A stretch of DNA of 64,000 nt from Pelagibacteraceae bacterium AG-422-D23 (GCA_003213615.1 QCMQ01000001.1:241807-305806), one strand, 5' to 3'; numbered from the stretch's first letter, positions 17,030 to 26,529 are shown. Made by a program: numbers and translations. Notes: generated from the sequence alone by a model not told the origin.

Positions 17030-19333
17030 ATGAGTAAAGAGAACCACATTGAGGAAATAAGACCACATGATAGTGCTTATAAGCATGTGAGTGGATTTGC
17101 AGAGTACACTGATGATATTAATGAACCAAAAAATACCATTTATGGTGCTATTGGTTTAAGCAAAAAAGCCCATGCAATAATCAAAAATATAGACTTAACC
17201 GAGGTAAAAAAAAGTGAGGGAGTGATATCAATAGTTACTCAAAGAGACATCTCTGGTAGGAATGATGTGGGTCCAGTTTTTGATGGTGATCCAATTTTTC
17301 CAGAAAAAAAAGTTGAGTTTTTTGGTCAGCCATTATTTGCAGTAGCTGCTACAACTACAGAACTTGCTAGAAAGGCAGTATTAAAAGCCAAAATTACCTA
17401 TAAAGATTTAAAACCTGTTATTACAATTAAAGACGCTCTAAATAAGAAGAAATTTTTATTTAAACCTAGAAAAATTAAAAAAGGTAATCCTTCTAAAAAA
17501 ATAAAAAATTCAAAAAATAATTTAAAAGGAAATTTTACAACTGGAAGCCAAGAGCACTTCTATCTAGAGGGCCAAGCAGCTTTTGTTGTTCCTAAAGAGG
17601 ACGATAATTTTTTAGTTTATAGTTCGACACAACATCCATCGGAAACACAACAGTTGATTGCAAAAATGTTTAATCAAAAAAGCAATTCAATAAATGTTGA
17701 AGTCAGAAGAATTGGAGGTGGGTTTGGTGGAAAGGAAACAAATTTTATGACTGCGTGTATTTGTGCTTTGTTGGCAAAAAAAACAGGGCAGCCAGTCAAA
17801 TTAAGATTAGATAGAGATGACGATATAATATTGACTGGTAAAAGACATGAATTTTTATCTGAATATGAAGTTGGTTTTGATGATGAAGGAATTATTGAGG
17901 GATTAAAATTAAACTTATCTTCAAATTGTGGAATGTCACCTGATTTATCAGCTGCTATAAATGAAAGAGCTTTGCTTCATATAGACAATGCATATTATAT
18001 TTCAGATATCGAGGTAACAAATAATTTATGTAAAACAAATATTCCAACCTCAACTGCATTTAGAGGCTTTGGTGGAAATCAAGGCATGATGGCTATAGAA
18101 AATATTATAGATAATGTCGCAAGGTATTTAAAAAAAGATCCTATAGAAGTCAGAAAAAAAAATTTTTATCAAAAAGATAAAAGAAATGTAACTCATTATG
18201 GAATGACTGTTGAAGATAATGTCATTAATGAAATATTTAAAAAATTAGAAAGTAAATCTAATTATAAGAAAAGATATTTGGACATAAGAAAATTTAATGA
18301 AAAAAATAAATTTAAAAAGAAGGGTATAGCTATCACACCTTTAAAATTTGGTATATCATTTACAACAATTCATTTAAATCAAGCTGGAGCATTAGTTCAT
18401 ATTTACACAGATGGAAGTGTTCATTTGAATCACGGAGGAATTGAAATGGGTCAGGGGACTCACACAAAGATAGCTCAATTGGTGGCTAATTCTTTTGGAT
18501 TACCTTATGGTTTAGTTCATATTTCATCAACAAATACAGCCAAGGTTCCAAATACTTCAGCTAGCGCAGCTTCATCAACTACAGACCTTAATGGGGCAGC
18601 AGCTCTAAATGCAGTAGCAAAAATTAAATTAAATTTAGAAAAATTTATTAAGAAAAAATATAAGATCTATAATCAAGAGGCAGTCTATAAAGATCAATAT
18701 ATAATATTTGGAAATAGACAATTTGAATTTAAAAGCATAATTCAAGAGGCATATTTAAATAGAATTTCTCTTTCATCGTCAGGCTTCTATTCAACACCAA
18801 AAATTAATTTTGATAAAAAAAAATTTAGAGGAAGACCTTTTTATTACTTTTGTTATGGAGCAGGTGTTTCGGAAGTAACTGTAGATACATTGACGGGTGA
18901 AAATATACTGGAAAGAGTAGATATTTTGCATGATGCCGGCAAACCAATAAATCCGGCGCTAGAACTAGGTCAGATAGAGGGAGGCTTTGTTCAAGGTCAA
19001 GGATGGCTAACAATAGAGGAATTGAAGTGGAAATCAGATGGTCAGATTACAACTTTTTCTCCATCGACTTATAAAATTCCAGCAGTAAGTGATATTCCAA
19101 AAAAATTTAATGTAGAAATTTTTAAGGAGGGGTTGAATAAAGAAAAAGTTGTTAATAAAGCAAAAACAACTGGTGAACCCCCTTTGATGCTAGCCATGAG
19201 TGTTTTTTATGCAATTAAAGATGCGGTTGCTTCAATTGGAAACTACGAATTTGCACCAGAACTTAATGCACCTGCAACACCTGAAAGAATTTTAATGAGT
19301 ATTAACAAAATTAAAAATAAAATAAAAAATTAA
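17030..19333 (+). CDS. xdhB: Xanthine dehydrogenase molybdopterin-binding subunit
   Basis: Catalytic subunit that hydroxylates hypoxanthine and xanthine to urate. Mo-cofactor motifs are in order: QEHFYLEGQ, GGGFGGKET, AFRGFGGNQG (substrate-binding arginine), GGIEMGQGTHTK and the catalytic glutamate in TTGEPPLMLA (Glu716). At 767 residues it is full length. Its ATG directly abuts the stop of xdhA (taaatg), indicating coupled translation, and guaD follows after 1 base. Confidence 0.97.
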   Translation: MSKENHIEEIRPHDSAYKHVSGFAEYTDDINEPKNTIYGAIGLSKKAHAIIKNIDLTEVKKSEGVISIVTQRDISGRNDVGPVFDGDPIFPEKKVEFFGQPLFAVAATTTELARKAVLKAKITYKDLKPVITIKDALNKKKFLFKPRKIKKGNPSKKIKNSKNNLKGNFTTGSQEHFYLEGQAAFVVPKEDDNFLVYSSTQHPSETQQLIAKMFNQKSNSINVEVRRIGGGFGGKETNFMTACICALLAKKTGQPVKLRLDRDDDIILTGKRHEFLSEYEVGFDDEGIIEGLKLNLSSNCGMSPDLSAAINERALLHIDNAYYISDIEVTNNLCKTNIPTSTAFRGFGGNQGMMAIENIIDNVARYLKKDPIEVRKKNFYQKDKRNVTHYGMTVEDNVINEIFKKLESKSNYKKRYLDIRKFNEKNKFKKKGIAITPLKFGISFTTIHLNQAGALVHIYTDGSVHLNHGGIEMGQGTHTKIAQLVANSFGLPYGLVHISSTNTAKVPNTSASAASSTTDLNGAAALNAVAKIKLNLEKFIKKKYKIYNQEAVYKDQYIIFGNRQFEFKSIIQEAYLNRISLSSSGFYSTPKINFDKKKFRGRPFYYFCYGAGVSEVTVDTLTGENILERVDILHDAGKPINPALELGQIEGGFVQGQGWLTIEELKWKSDGQITTFSPSTYKIPAVSDIPKKFNVEIFKEGLNKEKVVNKAKTTGEPPLMLAMSVFYAIKDAVASIGNYEFAPELNAPATPERILMSINKIKNKIKN

Positions 19334-19334
19334 A

Positions 19335-19805
19335 ATGGAGGATAAAAAAAAATTTATGGCAAAAGCCATTGAACTTTCAATAAATAGTGCGAATACTATT
19401 GGTGGTCCTTTCGGAAGTGTTATAGTTAAGGATGATAAGATTATTGCAGAGGGTTCAAATAAAGTTACTTCTTCAAATGATCCAACTGCTCATGGAGAAA
19501 TAGTAGCAATTCGAGAAGCCTGTAAAAATTTAAATACTTTTGATCTTACCGGATGTGAGATTTATACATCTTGTGAACCATGCCCAATGTGTCTTTCAGC
19601 AATTTATTGGTCAAGATTAGATAAAATATATTATGCAAACACTAGAGAAGATGCAAAAAATATAGATTTCGATGACTCTTTTATTTATACAGAAATCCCA
19701 AAAAAAATTGATGATAGGAAAATTAAAATGGTACAAATGCTTAGAGATGAAGCTTTAAAAGCATTTGAAATTTGGGATAAAAAAGTAGATAAAATAAAAT
19801 ATTGA
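19335..19805 (+). CDS. guaD: Guanine deaminase (cytidine-deaminase fold)
   Basis: Predicted to deaminate guanine to xanthine, feeding xanthine dehydrogenase. Zinc-site motifs are TAHGEIVAI (His53, Glu55) and EPCPMC (Cys83, Cys86), in a 156-residue protein of the CDA superfamily. The close resemblance to B. subtilis-type GuaD (NTIGGPFGSVIVKD, SNDPTAHGE, AIYWSRLDKIYYAN) and the location between xdhB and puuD support guanine over other bases. Its TGA stop overlaps the puuD ATG by one base. Confidence 0.92.
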   Translation: MEDKKKFMAKAIELSINSANTIGGPFGSVIVKDDKIIAEGSNKVTSSNDPTAHGEIVAIREACKNLNTFDLTGCEIYTSCEPCPMCLSAIYWSRLDKIYYANTREDAKNIDFDDSFIYTEIPKKIDDRKIKMVQMLRDEALKAFEIWDKKVDKIKY

Positions 19806-20713
19806 TGGAATTTTTACCTTATACAATTAAATGGTTAGAAGTTATTTTAAGATGGGGCCATGTATTATTTGCAATATTGTGGGTAGGTAATAGTTTTTTA
19901 TTTAATTACTTAGATAATAATTTAAATAAAAATATTACTAGTGATGATATCGATGGTGAAGGATATCTGATGCATTCTGGTTTTTTTTACAAGCTTTCAA
20001 GGTTAAAAACATCTCCTCCACAAGATTATTTAAATAGATTAGTAATCTTCAAATGGCAAAGTTACTTAACCTTTTTAACTGGAATGTTGCTATTAGTTGT
20101 AATTTACTATTATAACGCTGGCGTATTAATGGTTGATAAGCGTGTACTGTTAATGCCTCCTAGTTATGCTATTATTATCTCGCTTTTGTCATTGATCGTT
20201 GCGTGGTTAATTTATGATCTTTTATGTAAGTCAAAATTAATTGAGAATAATGTTTTATTTATATCCACAGGAATAATTTTGTTAACGCTAGTATCTTTTG
20301 GTCTTACAAAATTATTTGGACCTAAATTTGCAATTTTGAGTGTTGGATTAATCATTGGTACTAATATGTTTGGTAATGTTTTTACAGTAATTATACCTAA
20401 TCAAATGAACATAATTAGTAGTAGTGAAAAAGGTGAAAAATTTGATATGAGTTTATCTTTGGCAGCAAAACAAAGATCAATTCACAATAATTATTCAACT
20501 TTTTTAGTTTTGTTTATAATGCTTTCTGGGCATTCTAGCTTTTTAGTTTATCACCAATACAACTGGTTAATATTATGTGCGATTGCAATTATTTCTGGTG
20601 TAGCAAGACATTATTTTAATTTAAGAGGAAGAAACATTCACAGGTTGTATATTCTAATTTCTTCAATAATAGCACTTATCGTTCTTGCAGTTTTAGTTTT
20701 ATTATTTAAATAA
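19805..20713 (+). CDS. puuD: Membrane urate oxidase PuuD, lacking the C-terminal cytochrome c domain
   Basis: Integral membrane enzyme oxidising urate to 5-hydroxyisourate. The N-terminal region RWGHVLFAILWVGNSF with its conserved histidine, and KQRSIHNNYSTFLVLF, are typical of the PuuD (DUF989) membrane domain, with about eight hydrophobic helices. Characterised PuuD proteins are fusions of about 400 residues with a C-terminal haem-c domain; this one ends at residue 302 right after the last helix, with no CxxCH anywhere. The operon then continues, so the domain was not merely shifted out of frame: no CxxCH coding follows before the next start 16 bases later. Start chosen at ATG 19805 (TGATG with guaD) over TTG 19802. 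Confidence 0.9.
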   Translation: MEFLPYTIKWLEVILRWGHVLFAILWVGNSFLFNYLDNNLNKNITSDDIDGEGYLMHSGFFYKLSRLKTSPPQDYLNRLVIFKWQSYLTFLTGMLLLVVIYYYNAGVLMVDKRVLLMPPSYAIIISLLSLIVAWLIYDLLCKSKLIENNVLFISTGIILLTLVSFGLTKLFGPKFAILSVGLIIGTNMFGNVFTVIIPNQMNIISSSEKGEKFDMSLSLAAKQRSIHNNYSTFLVLFIMLSGHSSFLVYHQYNWLILCAIAIISGVARHYFNLRGRNIHRLYILISSIIALIVLAVLVLLFK

Positions 20714-20729
20714 CTAGATATAAAAAGTT

Positions 20730-21254
20730 ATGTCTGAAAAAATGATTGTCAGCTGGGACGAGTACAACAAGACAGTTGAGAAACTAGCAATCCAAATTGA
20801 CGATAGCGGATATAAACCAACAATATTAGTTGGCATCATGCGTGGAGCAGCGCCGATGATAGATGTTTTAAGTAGAATTTTTAAATTAAAATGTGCTTAT
20901 CTTGCAGTCGAGTCTTACAGTGGTAAGGGAGTAGAGGATGAGCAGGGTGATATTGTTTTTTCAAGAGAAATGAGTTCGATAGCACCTAATATGGGTGGGA
21001 AAATTCTTTTATGTGATGATTTATCTGATACAGGAATTACTTTTAACAAAAGTATAGATTGGTTAAAAAAATATGAACCCATTAAAGATAAAATAGAAGA
21101 CATAAAAACTGCAACATTATTTAAAAAAAAGAAATCAACATTTGAGCCAGACTTCTGTGCAAATAGACTTCCTGATAATCCTTGGATAGTACAGCCCTTT
21201 GAAATTTACGAAGAATTAAGGATTGAAGAAATCAAAAAAAAACATCAGATATAA
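20730..21254 (+). CDS. Purine phosphoribosyltransferase (xanthine/guanine/hypoxanthine type)
   Basis: Cytoplasmic PRTase of 174 residues. The PRPP-binding loop is ILLCDDLSDTGIT and the N-terminal loop is ILVGIMRGAAPMIDVLSR. It would convert a purine base plus PRPP into the nucleotide. As the last gene of the uraH-xdhAB-guaD-puuD operon it probably salvages xanthine or guanine, competing with degradation. It resembles archaeal/bacterial XPRT-like proteins, and base specificity cannot be read from sequence. A strong hairpin terminator follows directly. Confidence 0.82.
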   Translation: MSEKMIVSWDEYNKTVEKLAIQIDDSGYKPTILVGIMRGAAPMIDVLSRIFKLKCAYLAVESYSGKGVEDEQGDIVFSREMSSIAPNMGGKILLCDDLSDTGITFNKSIDWLKKYEPIKDKIEDIKTATLFKKKKSTFEPDFCANRLPDNPWIVQPFEIYEELRIEEIKKKHQI

Positions 21255-21290
21255 AAAAGGCCAGTTAAAAAACCGGCCTTTTAAAATTTT
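21255..21290. terminator. Bidirectional intrinsic terminator between PRTase and BMP genes
   Basis: The stem AAAAGGCC (21255-21262) pairs with GGCCTTTT (21275-21282); after one A/C mismatch GTT pairs with AAC around an AAAA loop. T or A tracts flank both sides, so it can terminate the plus-strand purine operon and the convergent minus-strand ABC operon. Confidence 0.85.
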
Positions 21291-21305
21291 TAAATTGAAA
21301 ACTGA

Positions 21306-22376
21306 TTACTTAGGTATATCTCCTTCAACACCTTTAACATAAGTCATCATACCTGCAAGCATTCCATCATCTGCAGTTTTTCCTTCTGCTACCATTAAAT
21401 TACCTTTCTGGTCATAAATTGGTCCTGTGAAAGAATGAACTTTACCGGATGCTAAGTCTGCTTGAAGTTTTTTAACTTTTGATCTTAGGTCAGCTGGCAT
21501 TTGTGAATCTAAATCTGATATCACCACCATACCGTCTCCAATACCATGCCAAGTATCTTTTTGGTTCCATGTACCGTTCGCAACAGCTTTAACTCTGTCT
21601 ACGTAATATGGGCCCCAATTATTTTCAACTGAAGTCAATACAGCTTTAGGAGCAAACTTGTCCATATCACTTGCTTGTCCAAAAGCATATACTCCAGCTT
21701 TTTCAGCAATTTGAACAATAGCAGTACTATCTGTATGTTGAGCAATTACATCAGCACCTTGGTCAATTAAAGCTTTTGCTGCTTCTGCTTCTTTACCTGG
21801 ATCGTACCAAGTGAAAGCCCAAACAATCTTAGTTTTAATATTTGGATTCACTTTTTGAGCCGCTAAAGTAAACGAATTGATACCCCTGATAACTTCAGGA
21901 ATTGGAAAAGATGCCACATAACCAATAACATTTGATTTTGTCATAGTTCCAGCGATTGTTCCTAAGATTGTTCTTCCTTCGTAAAATCTAGCTGCGTATG
22001 TAGAAACATTCGGATGTTCTCTTTTATATCCAGTAGCATGTTCAAATTTTACATTTGGAAACTCTTTTGCAACTTTGTTAGTTGGATTCATGTATCCAAA
22101 ACTAGTTGTAAAGATAACATCATGACCAGAATTAGCTAATTGTCTAAGAACTCTCTCAGCATCAGCACTTTCTGGAACACCTTCTACGTAAGTTGTTTTA
22201 AATCCGGCAGCTTCAACAGCTTTTCTACCTACATCATGCTGATATGTCCATCCATGGTCACCAGTTGGGCCAATATAAACAAATGCTGCTTTTACATCTT
22301 TTGCAATTGCAGCTACAGTAAACGTAAATAGTAAAACTAAAGAAGAGACGAAAGAACGAATAAAAAATTTATGCAT
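21306..22376 (-). CDS. BMP-family ABC transporter substrate-binding protein
   Basis: Periplasmic binding protein of 356 residues with a signal peptide (about 1-25, ending AIAKD). The mature start AAFVYIGPTGDHGWTYQHDVGR is the BMP/PnrA-family signature (basic membrane protein, nucleoside-type binders). It is the last gene of the ABC operon but sits after a 78-base gap and has its own strong AAGGGG ribosome-binding site, as expected for a subunit needed in excess. Ligand is probably a purine base or nucleoside given the island; the B. subtilis/Treponema relatives bind nucleosides. Confidence 0.93.
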   Translation of the reverse strand: MHKFFIRSFVSSLVLLFTFTVAAIAKDVKAAFVYIGPTGDHGWTYQHDVGRKAVEAAGFKTTYVEGVPESADAERVLRQLANSGHDVIFTTSFGYMNPTNKVAKEFPNVKFEHATGYKREHPNVSTYAARFYEGRTILGTIAGTMTKSNVIGYVASFPIPEVIRGINSFTLAAQKVNPNIKTKIVWAFTWYDPGKEAEAAKALIDQGADVIAQHTDSTAIVQIAEKAGVYAFGQASDMDKFAPKAVLTSVENNWGPYYVDRVKAVANGTWNQKDTWHGIGDGMVVISDLDSQMPADLRSKVKKLQADLASGKVHSFTGPIYDQKGNLMVAEGKTADDGMLAGMMTYVKGVEGDIPK

Positions 22377-22454
22377 AAATTTATTTCCCCTTTTAATTTT
22401 TTAATAAAACTAAACTTAGATTAAATTATCTAAAAAAAAATAATTATTTTATAA

Positions 22455-23387
22455 TTAATTGTCTTTATGAAAAGATTTCCCCAGAGAACTAGGAGTACTT
22501 AGCCTTATTTTTCTACTATCACGAGAAATTACAACCAAAACTATTATTGTAACGATGTAAGGTAGAGCTGTTAAAAATTGCACAGGAATTCTTACTCCAA
22601 TTGCTTGCATATGAAACTGAATAATTGTTAATCCACCAAAAATCATAGCACCAATCAAAATTTTAATTGGGTTCCACGTTGAGAAAACCACCAGAGCCAA
22701 TGCGATCCAACCTCTTCCACCTGTCATATTTTCAATCCACTGAGGAGTATAAATCATGGATAAATATGCACCAGCAAGTCCACTCATTGCGCCTCCATAA
22801 AGTATACAAGCGTAACGAACTAGCCTTACATTTATTCCTTGATTAGATGCAGACTCAGGTGAGTCTCCTACAGCTCTTACAATTAATCCAATTTTCGTTT
22901 TTTTTAAAAAATAGCTAGTTATGAAGGGAAGGGAAAAAGCAAAATAAAAAACAATTGAATGTCCAAATAATATTGGGCCTAAAAGTGGTATTGTATCTTT
23001 TAACCCTTCAAACAAAACAGGAAACTCTTTTCCAGGAATACCTACAAAATTTTTTCCTATCATCGCAGAAATACCAATTCCAAATATGGTAAGCGCCAAA
23101 CCAGTAGCAACATGATTAGTGATTAATGTTTGAGTCAGGAATGCAAAAATAGTTGAAATTAGAACTCCAGCTAACATTGCACCTACAATTGCAATAATCA
23201 AACTTCCTGTCACCGTCATTAGTGCAAAGCCTGATATAGCGCCAATGATCATCATTCCTTCAACACCAAGGTTTAGAACACCGGATCTTTCTGTAATAAG
23301 TTCACCACAGGACGCTAGGATCAAAGGAACAGCGGAGGCCATTATTGATGCTAATATCAGTCCAATAAAATTTATGTCGATGATCAT
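22455..23387 (-). CDS. ABC transporter permease (BMP/nucleoside type, second permease)
   Basis: Inner-membrane permease of 310 residues in the branched-chain amino acid/ribose permease superfamily. The features CGELITERSGVLNLGVEGMM and NPIKILIGAMIFGGLTIIQ are typical of the NupQ-like partner in BMP-type importers. It starts inside the stop of the preceding permease gene (4-base overlap). The 78 bases downstream contain A/T-rich inverted sequence ending in a T-tract on the minus strand, which may attenuate read-through into the binding-protein gene (weak). Confidence 0.93.
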   Translation of the reverse strand: MIIDINFIGLILASIMASAVPLILASCGELITERSGVLNLGVEGMMIIGAISGFALMTVTGSLIIAIVGAMLAGVLISTIFAFLTQTLITNHVATGLALTIFGIGISAMIGKNFVGIPGKEFPVLFEGLKDTIPLLGPILFGHSIVFYFAFSLPFITSYFLKKTKIGLIVRAVGDSPESASNQGINVRLVRYACILYGGAMSGLAGAYLSMIYTPQWIENMTGGRGWIALALVVFSTWNPIKILIGAMIFGGLTIIQFHMQAIGVRIPVQFLTALPYIVTIIVLVVISRDSRKIRLSTPSSLGKSFHKDN

Positions 23388-24448
23388 TTTTTCGAACCTA
23401 TAAATTTAAATTTGAAAAAGAGTAAATAGTCAGAAGCAAGAAGAAAAAATAAAATCATTCCTTGAAAAACCTGACCAGTATACTTTGGAATTTGCATAAA
23501 TATTTGTGCTGTTTCGGCACCCAGATATGTAATTGCAACAACTAGAGATGCAAAAATTATTCCAACAGGATGTAGACGACCCAAAAATGCTACAATTATT
23601 GCAGTAAAACCATAATCTGGAGAAATTTCTCTATGAAGCTGTCCAATAGGTCCAGTTATTTCACCAACTCCTGCTAACCCTGCGCAAGCACCACTTATTA
23701 AAAAAACGAGAATGATCATTTTTTTACCTTTGTACCCAGCATATTTTGCTGTCTTTAAACTAAAACCCGAAACTTTCATTTGGAACCCTAAATACGTTTT
23801 ATAAAAAACAAACCAACTTATAACCACCGCAGCTAAAGCTAAAAATATTCCCGCGTGAATTCTCAGTCCTTCAAATAACAACGGAAGTTTAGCAGAGTCA
23901 CTGAACTGTCTAGTTTCTGGAAAATTAAATCCCTCAGGATTACTCCAAGGACCAACAACAAGATAGTCCAAAATTAATTTTGAGACATATACCAACATAA
24001 GACTCACTAAAATTTCATTTGTATTAAAGTAAGTTTTTAAGATTGCAGGTATTGATGCATACAGCATACCACCGATTGCTCCAGCCAAAATAACTACTGG
24101 AAGAATATAAAACCCCTCTTGTTCATAAAATAACAATGCAACTCCTCCAGAAACTATCGCCCCAAAAGTTAATTGTCCTTCGGCTCCAATATTCCAGTTA
24201 TTACTTTTAAAACAAAAAGATAAACCGATTGCTATTAAACAAAGTGGTGTGGCTTTTAAGAGCAATTCACTGAACCCATACTTATCAGCAATTGGAACTA
24301 TGAAAAAAAACTTTAGAGCTTCAAAAGGTTTAAATCCTAGGATATAAAAAATTATACCTCCTGCTACTAAGGTTAAAAAAATTGCTAAAATAGGTGTGAG
24401 GAAAAATATAGCTCTTGAAGGCTGATCTCTTTTTACAATTTTAATCAA
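23384..24448 (-). CDS. ABC transporter permease (BMP/nucleoside type, first permease)
   Basis: Inner-membrane permease of 354 residues, NupP-like, with about nine hydrophobic segments. Signature regions are WNIGAEGQLTFGAIVSGGV and the cytoplasmic loop KTAKYAGYKGKKMIILVFL followed by AGLAGVGEITGPIGQL. It overlaps both the ATPase gene and the second permease gene by 4 bases, so the three are almost certainly translated together as the membrane part of one importer. Confidence 0.93.
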   Translation of the reverse strand: MIKIVKRDQPSRAIFFLTPILAIFLTLVAGGIIFYILGFKPFEALKFFFIVPIADKYGFSELLLKATPLCLIAIGLSFCFKSNNWNIGAEGQLTFGAIVSGGVALLFYEQEGFYILPVVILAGAIGGMLYASIPAILKTYFNTNEILVSLMLVYVSKLILDYLVVGPWSNPEGFNFPETRQFSDSAKLPLLFEGLRIHAGIFLALAAVVISWFVFYKTYLGFQMKVSGFSLKTAKYAGYKGKKMIILVFLISGACAGLAGVGEITGPIGQLHREISPDYGFTAIIVAFLGRLHPVGIIFASLVVAITYLGAETAQIFMQIPKYTGQVFQGMILFFLLASDYLLFFKFKFIGSKK

Positions 24449-25935
24449 TTTCCACCTCCCATCAGTATTCCAAGTTTCTCAGATGTAACCTCATCAGCAT
24501 TCATAATTTTTGATAATTTTCCTTTATGTATTACTGAAATTTTATCACTTAATTTTAACAATTCATCAGTATCAGTAGAAATTAGTATTATTGATTTATT
24601 TTGTTCGTTGATATTGACCAATGTTTCATGGATATAATTTATAGCTCCAACATCCAGTCCCCAAGTTGGATTAAAACAAATCAACAAATCTGGAGAGGTT
24701 ATTAATTCTCTTCCCATAATCAATTTTTGCAGATTACCTCCAGATAAAAATTGACTTTTCAAATCTATGTTATCTGTATTAACATTAAAGTCTGAAATTA
24801 TTTTTTTAGAATGTTTTCTAATTTTTTTTTCATTTATTAAACCATTATTAAAAAAATTTGAGGATTTAAAATTGTTTAGAGCTACATTTTCAAAAATTTT
24901 CATTTGAGGAACCGCTGCTTGTTCAAGCCTATCCTCTGGAGAAAAAGCAACCATATATTCTCTTCTCTCTTGAGGATTTAAATCTCCAATATAATTTTTA
25001 TTAAATTCTATAGAATTCTTGTCTGATAAAATTTCACCACTTAATACTTGGAATAATTCACTTTGGCCATTTCCAGATATACCAGCAATTCCTAAACATT
25101 CACCACGATTAACAGAAAAATTAATATTGCTCAAATTTGTTTCAAAAGGATCCTCACTTATAAAATTTAGATTAGTTATTTTAATTAATTGATCTGATGC
25201 TGTATTTGCTTTTTTTTTCTTAATTGTTTTTAAGTTTTGACCTACCATTTTGGTAGCAAGTGATTCTAAATTTTCATTCTTAATTTGGCTTACAGAAACT
25301 AACTTTCCTCTTCTCATTACAGCAACTTCATCACAAAGCTGCATAACTTCCTTTAGTTTATGAGTTATATAAATAATTAAAATTCCTTCTTCTGAAAATT
25401 TTTTCAAAGATAAGAATAATTCACTTGTTTCTTGCTCTGTTAATACAGATGTTGGTTCATCCATAATTAAAACTTTTGGACTTCTTATTAGACATCTAAT
25501 TATTTCCACTTTCTGTTTTTGACCTGCTGAAAGATTTAAAACAGGAATATCAAGATCAATTGAAAAATTGTATTTTCTCATAATTGATTCAATTTTTTCT
25601 CTTAAACTTTCTCTTTGTTGATCTGAGTCTATTATTAAGTTTTCAAATACAGACAAAGTTTCGAAAAGATTAAAATGCTGAAAGACCATTCCAATATCAT
25701 TTTTTTTAGCATCTAATGGCGAATTTAGTTTAAGATTATTTTCATTTAAATAAATTTTACCTTCATCAGGAATGATGACTCCAGAAAGAATTTTGACTAG
25801 GGTAGATTTACCAGCACCATTTTCTCCAAGAAGAGCATAAATTTTACCGCTATTAAATTCGAGTGAAACATTATCGTTTGCAACACACCCAGGATATATT
25901 TTAGTTACATTTGAAATTTTAAGGTTTGTATTCAT
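24445..25935 (-). CDS. ABC transporter ATPase with two nucleotide-binding domains (BMP/nucleoside type)
   Basis: ATP-hydrolysing subunit of 496 residues with two NBDs. NBD1: Walker A GENGAGKSTLVKIL, signature LSAGQKQKVE, Walker B VLIMDEPTSVL. NBD2 is degenerate at the P-loop (GISGNGQSELFQVL, lacking the GKS/T) with signature LSGGNLQKLIMGRE and an asparagine-containing Walker B variant LLICFNPTWGLD. This asymmetry is normal for the sugar/nucleoside importer class. It lies 3 bases after the deaminase gene. Confidence 0.94.
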   Translation of the reverse strand: MNTNLKISNVTKIYPGCVANDNVSLEFNSGKIYALLGENGAGKSTLVKILSGVIIPDEGKIYLNENNLKLNSPLDAKKNDIGMVFQHFNLFETLSVFENLIIDSDQQRESLREKIESIMRKYNFSIDLDIPVLNLSAGQKQKVEIIRCLIRSPKVLIMDEPTSVLTEQETSELFLSLKKFSEEGILIIYITHKLKEVMQLCDEVAVMRRGKLVSVSQIKNENLESLATKMVGQNLKTIKKKKANTASDQLIKITNLNFISEDPFETNLSNINFSVNRGECLGIAGISGNGQSELFQVLSGEILSDKNSIEFNKNYIGDLNPQERREYMVAFSPEDRLEQAAVPQMKIFENVALNNFKSSNFFNNGLINEKKIRKHSKKIISDFNVNTDNIDLKSQFLSGGNLQKLIMGRELITSPDLLICFNPTWGLDVGAINYIHETLVNINEQNKSIILISTDTDELLKLSDKISVIHKGKLSKIMNADEVTSEKLGILMGGGN

Positions 25936-25938
25936 TAC

Positions 25939-26529
25939 TTAATTTAATGGTATAGAATTTCCATCCTTATTTTTCTGATATTGATTTGATAATGTTTGAT
26001 ATTTTTTTTTAATTTTGTCTAATTGATTTAAAATATTTTCTTTTTTGGAAGTAGGTAAATTTTCAATAAGTAAATTTAAATTCTGACTTTTCCAGTAAGA
26101 ATTTTCTTTATTATATTCTCCATTATTAATTTTAAATACTTCTTTGAGTATATTTAGATCATGTGGGATATTAAATTCATCATTTGTGGCGGTATACGGA
26201 AACAAATAATAAAAATTATCAAATCCAGAAAATGTGATTGCACTCAAACACATGCTGCAGGGCTCATGTGAACTTAAGAACATGCAGTCTTTTTCTTTTG
26301 GTCTTGTATTTGCATCTAATTCATAAAACTTTTTAAGAGCATGCATCTCACCATGCCATAATGGATTTTCTATTTCATTATTTGTTTCTGCAATTACAAG
26401 GGATAAATCATCTTTTTTAATTATTGCAGCGCCAAATATTTTACTACCTTTAGCAACACCTTGTTGAGTTAAGGGCAAAACTTCTTTTGAAAATATATTT
26501 AGTATCTTTTCTAGGGCTTTTTCATCCAT
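25939..26529 (-). CDS. Nucleobase/nucleoside deaminase, first gene of the ABC importer operon
   Basis: Zinc deaminase of the CDA superfamily, 196 residues. Zinc site: WHGEMHAL (His59, Glu61) and EPCSMC (Cys91, Cys94). It differs from the GuaD at 19.3 kb by a longer C-terminal lysine/asparagine-rich tail and by replacement of the usual small residue after the zinc histidine with glycine in both proteins. Being the first gene of the importer operon suggests it acts on the imported compound. Guanine, adenine or a related base are possible; I cannot decide. Confidence 0.82.
   Translation of the reverse strand: MDEKALEKILNIFSKEVLPLTQQGVAKGSKIFGAAIIKKDDLSLVIAETNNEIENPLWHGEMHALKKFYELDANTRPKEKDCMFLSSHEPCSMCLSAITFSGFDNFYYLFPYTATNDEFNIPHDLNILKEVFKINNGEYNKENSYWKSQNLNLLIENLPTSKKENILNQLDKIKKKYQTLSNQYQKNKDGNSIPLN

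Noticed and set aside
22377..22454. Riboswitch or small RNA in the gap before the BMP gene
   Set aside because: Only AT-rich sequence with a weak inverted repeat and a good ribosome-binding site is present; no conserved element recognised.
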